NCBI GenBank assembly: GCA_025457985.1
Contig: JALOTI010000146.1
Location: forward strand, 1 to 5,632
Source of the DNA: Leptospira sp.
Lineage (GTDB): Bacteria; Spirochaetota; Leptospiria; Leptospirales; Leptospiraceae
DNA: 5,632 nucleotides
Reading direction: 5' to 3'
A model generated the notes under the pieces. That model made no database searches. It was not told the origin of the DNA and saw nothing but the letters and a program-made list of their open reading frames with translations. This document shows positions 4,297-5,632 of this stretch, in pieces (positions within the stretch are counted from its first letter, which is position 1; each line of letters opens with the position of its first letter). Both the position numbers and the translations under genes were made by a program.

Positions 4297-5632
4297 TATT
4301 ATCATATTCGGAATCATTAGTTTGGTTTTCGGATCACCTCTTTTGGGCGTTTCGATCAAGGCAAAGTTGATAAATCCCAAAAAAAATGAGAATGAAAAAA
4401 ACCTGGCTGTTCTCGTCTTCGAAACAAAAAAAATGGCTCAAACAGATTCGGAAGGAAATATAATATTAGAGTTTCCTAATCCTGGAGAGTATACCCTTCG
4501 TTTGTTGCGAGATACGGGAATCCAGGAGATTAAAATCTCTGTGGGTTCATCCGACGAAACAAGAACCATCTATACTGAGAAACGATCCAATCCGAAAGTT
4601 GGTATTGTGGTTGAAGGGGAAAGGGAAAAAACAGTCTCCTCACGAACTAAAGTAAGATATGAAGAAATTAAGAGGATGCCTGGTACCTTTGGCGAGGCCC
4701 TCCGTTCTATCGAAACCCTTCCAGGAGTCATTCCCAATCTAGGATTTGGTGGTGGTGCAAATGGAATCATTGTCCGTGGTGCCGATCCAGAAGCCAACAC
4801 CTATCTTTATGATGATTTACCAATTTTGTATCCATTCCACCTAGATGGACTTACTTCGGTGATTCATAACGATCTCATCAAATCAATCGATCTATATTCA
4901 GGTGCCTACCCAGCTAACTATAACAATGCGACAGGTGGTATCATAGAAATTGAAACAGTGGATTCGGTGCAGAAAGCAAAAGGTGCCTTCCAAGTATCAC
5001 TCTGGAATACTACAGCTTACGCGGCCACTCCGACTTCGGGTGGAAAGGGCTATCTTGCGATTGCAGGAAAAATAGGATACCTGGACCGAACCCTCGGAGC
5101 ATCTGGTCTATTGCCAGAAGGAATCCGTCTACCCCGATATAACGATTCCCAAATTAAGTACGTTCATAATTTTACAAACGAACACCAAATATCTTTTTAT
5201 AATCTTACAGCCCAAGATAATTTTGCCATCAACGTTCCCAACAAACCAAAGAACGATCCAACAGCGGATTCCCTGGATCTCTTAGCTGGAGCGAGAGCAA
5301 GTTTTGGCCAGAGCTTTCGGACTACTGCTCTGAGATACTCTTGGATTCCTGGTGATAAGTTTCAGAACAGACTAACATTAATTAACTTTGACCCAATTGC
5401 AGAATACAATGTGGGAATTGGAGCAATTCAAGGAAAACAATACAGACGGGGAAGTTACGTTGGTCTACGACAAGACGCCTACTGGACCGCAACAAAATTT
5501 TTAAAGGTAGATTTCGGAACCGAGTATAGAAGGAATTCGTATCAAGATTATGGAACAGAAGTCGCACTCCGAGATCCAACAAATCCTGCGCCAAACCCTT
5601 ATAATACGGTAAATCCTGACTTTATTAGCCGT
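4268..5632 (+). CDS. TonB-dependent outer-membrane receptor (3' end outside window)
   Basis: The frame opens at ATG 4268 and stays open to the window edge (455 codons, no stop). Residues 1-27 form a signal peptide (hydrophobic 11-27, no lipobox cysteine). About 29-102 look like a small carboxypeptidase-regulatory-like beta domain (TDSEGNIILEFPNPGEYTLRL, where the GEYTL strand is typical). The stretch GIVVEGERE (112-120) is a candidate TonB-contact region. About 125-230 form the plug: ALRSIETLPGV (144-154), GIIVRGADPEANTYLYDD (166-183), SIDLYSGAYPANY (206-218) and GGIIEIET (223-230). The remainder is the start of the beta-barrel, with repeated amphipathic strands and aromatic residues. Such receptors import large or scarce ligands using TonB-ExbBD energy. 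The substrate cannot be told. The start lacks a Shine-Dalgarno and lies inside the preceding gene (29-nt overlap), suggesting coupled re-initiation. A complete receptor of this type is usually 650 residues or more. Confidence 0.93.
   Translation, partial: MNSVNNKLSNIIIFGIISLVFGSPLLGVSIKAKLINPKKNENEKNLAVLVFETKKMAQTDSEGNIILEFPNPGEYTLRLLRDTGIQEIKISVGSSDETRTIYTEKRSNPKVGIVVEGEREKTVSSRTKVRYEEIKRMPGTFGEALRSIETLPGVIPNLGFGGGANGIIVRGADPEANTYLYDDLPILYPFHLDGLTSVIHNDLIKSIDLYSGAYPANYNNATGGIIEIETVDSVQKAKGAFQVSLWNTTAYAATPTSGGKGYLAIAGKIGYLDRTLGASGLLPEGIRLPRYNDSQIKYVHNFTNEHQISFYNLTAQDNFAINVPNKPKNDPTADSLDLLAGARASFGQSFRTTALRYSWIPGDKFQNRLTLINFDPIAEYNVGIGAIQGKQYRRGSYVGLRQDAYWTATKFLKVDFGTEYRRNSYQDYGTEVALRDPTNPAPNPYNTVNPDFISR

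Noticed and set aside
4570..4800. Minus-strand open frame antisense to the TonB receptor plug
   Set aside because: The opposite strand encodes clear receptor plug motifs; the antisense product is Pro/Arg-rich noise.
5382..5594. Minus-strand open frame antisense to the receptor barrel
   Set aside because: It is a shadow of the receptor frame, without motif or ribosome site.
4268..5632. Receptor as a cobalamin transporter (BtuB) supplying EutBC
   Set aside because: The N-terminal beta domain before the plug is not a BtuB feature, and no B12 riboswitch or btu gene is seen; proximity alone is not evidence.

Overview
The window looks like a chromosomal segment from a spirochete, most likely a Leptospira species of the saprophytic or intermediate type. 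The grounds are indirect. Base composition is about 40 % GC by eye. There are three consecutive small lipoproteins with the loose lipoboxes common in Leptospira (FLNC, LFGC, FISC), an outer-membrane TonB-dependent receptor that implies a diderm cell, and a SpoIIE-type phosphatase beside a LytTR response regulator. No rRNA, tRNA, CRISPR array, transposase or insertion-sequence feature is visible.

Layout, left to right. (1) Positions 1-75 on the + strand hold the last 24 codons of a protein whose ending fits a SpoIIE/PP2C-type serine phosphatase. (2) Positions 72-2204 on the - strand hold a complete two-gene unit, eutB then eutC, encoding both subunits of adenosylcobalamin-dependent ethanolamine ammonia-lyase. 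All the substrate-binding residues I could map onto the E. coli enzyme are present in EutB. EutC is short and lacks the N-terminal tail that directs the enterobacterial enzyme into the Eut microcompartment. (3) Positions 2205-2286 are an 82-bp divergent intergenic region. (4) Positions 2287-3039 on the + strand encode a complete LytTR-type response regulator with no histidine kinase in view. (5) Positions 3040-3166 are a short gap. (6) Positions 3167 to the window edge, on the + strand, hold four tightly packed genes: three small lipoproteins, then a TonB-dependent receptor that runs off the right edge after 455 codons.

How the genes may work together. EutBC would split ethanolamine into acetaldehyde and ammonia, probably free in the cytoplasm, because no shell-protein, eutD/E/G or eutA genes are present and the encapsulation tail is missing. 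The LytTR regulator is transcribed divergently from eutB and is a candidate, but unproven, regulator of it. The lipoprotein/receptor cluster looks like one operon (gaps of +15, -4 and -29 nt) and is a plausible outer-membrane uptake system with an unknown ligand. Nothing in the sequence ties it to ethanolamine or cobalamin. The most novel-looking part is this lipoprotein-TonB receptor operon. The rest is recognisable but unusually arranged.
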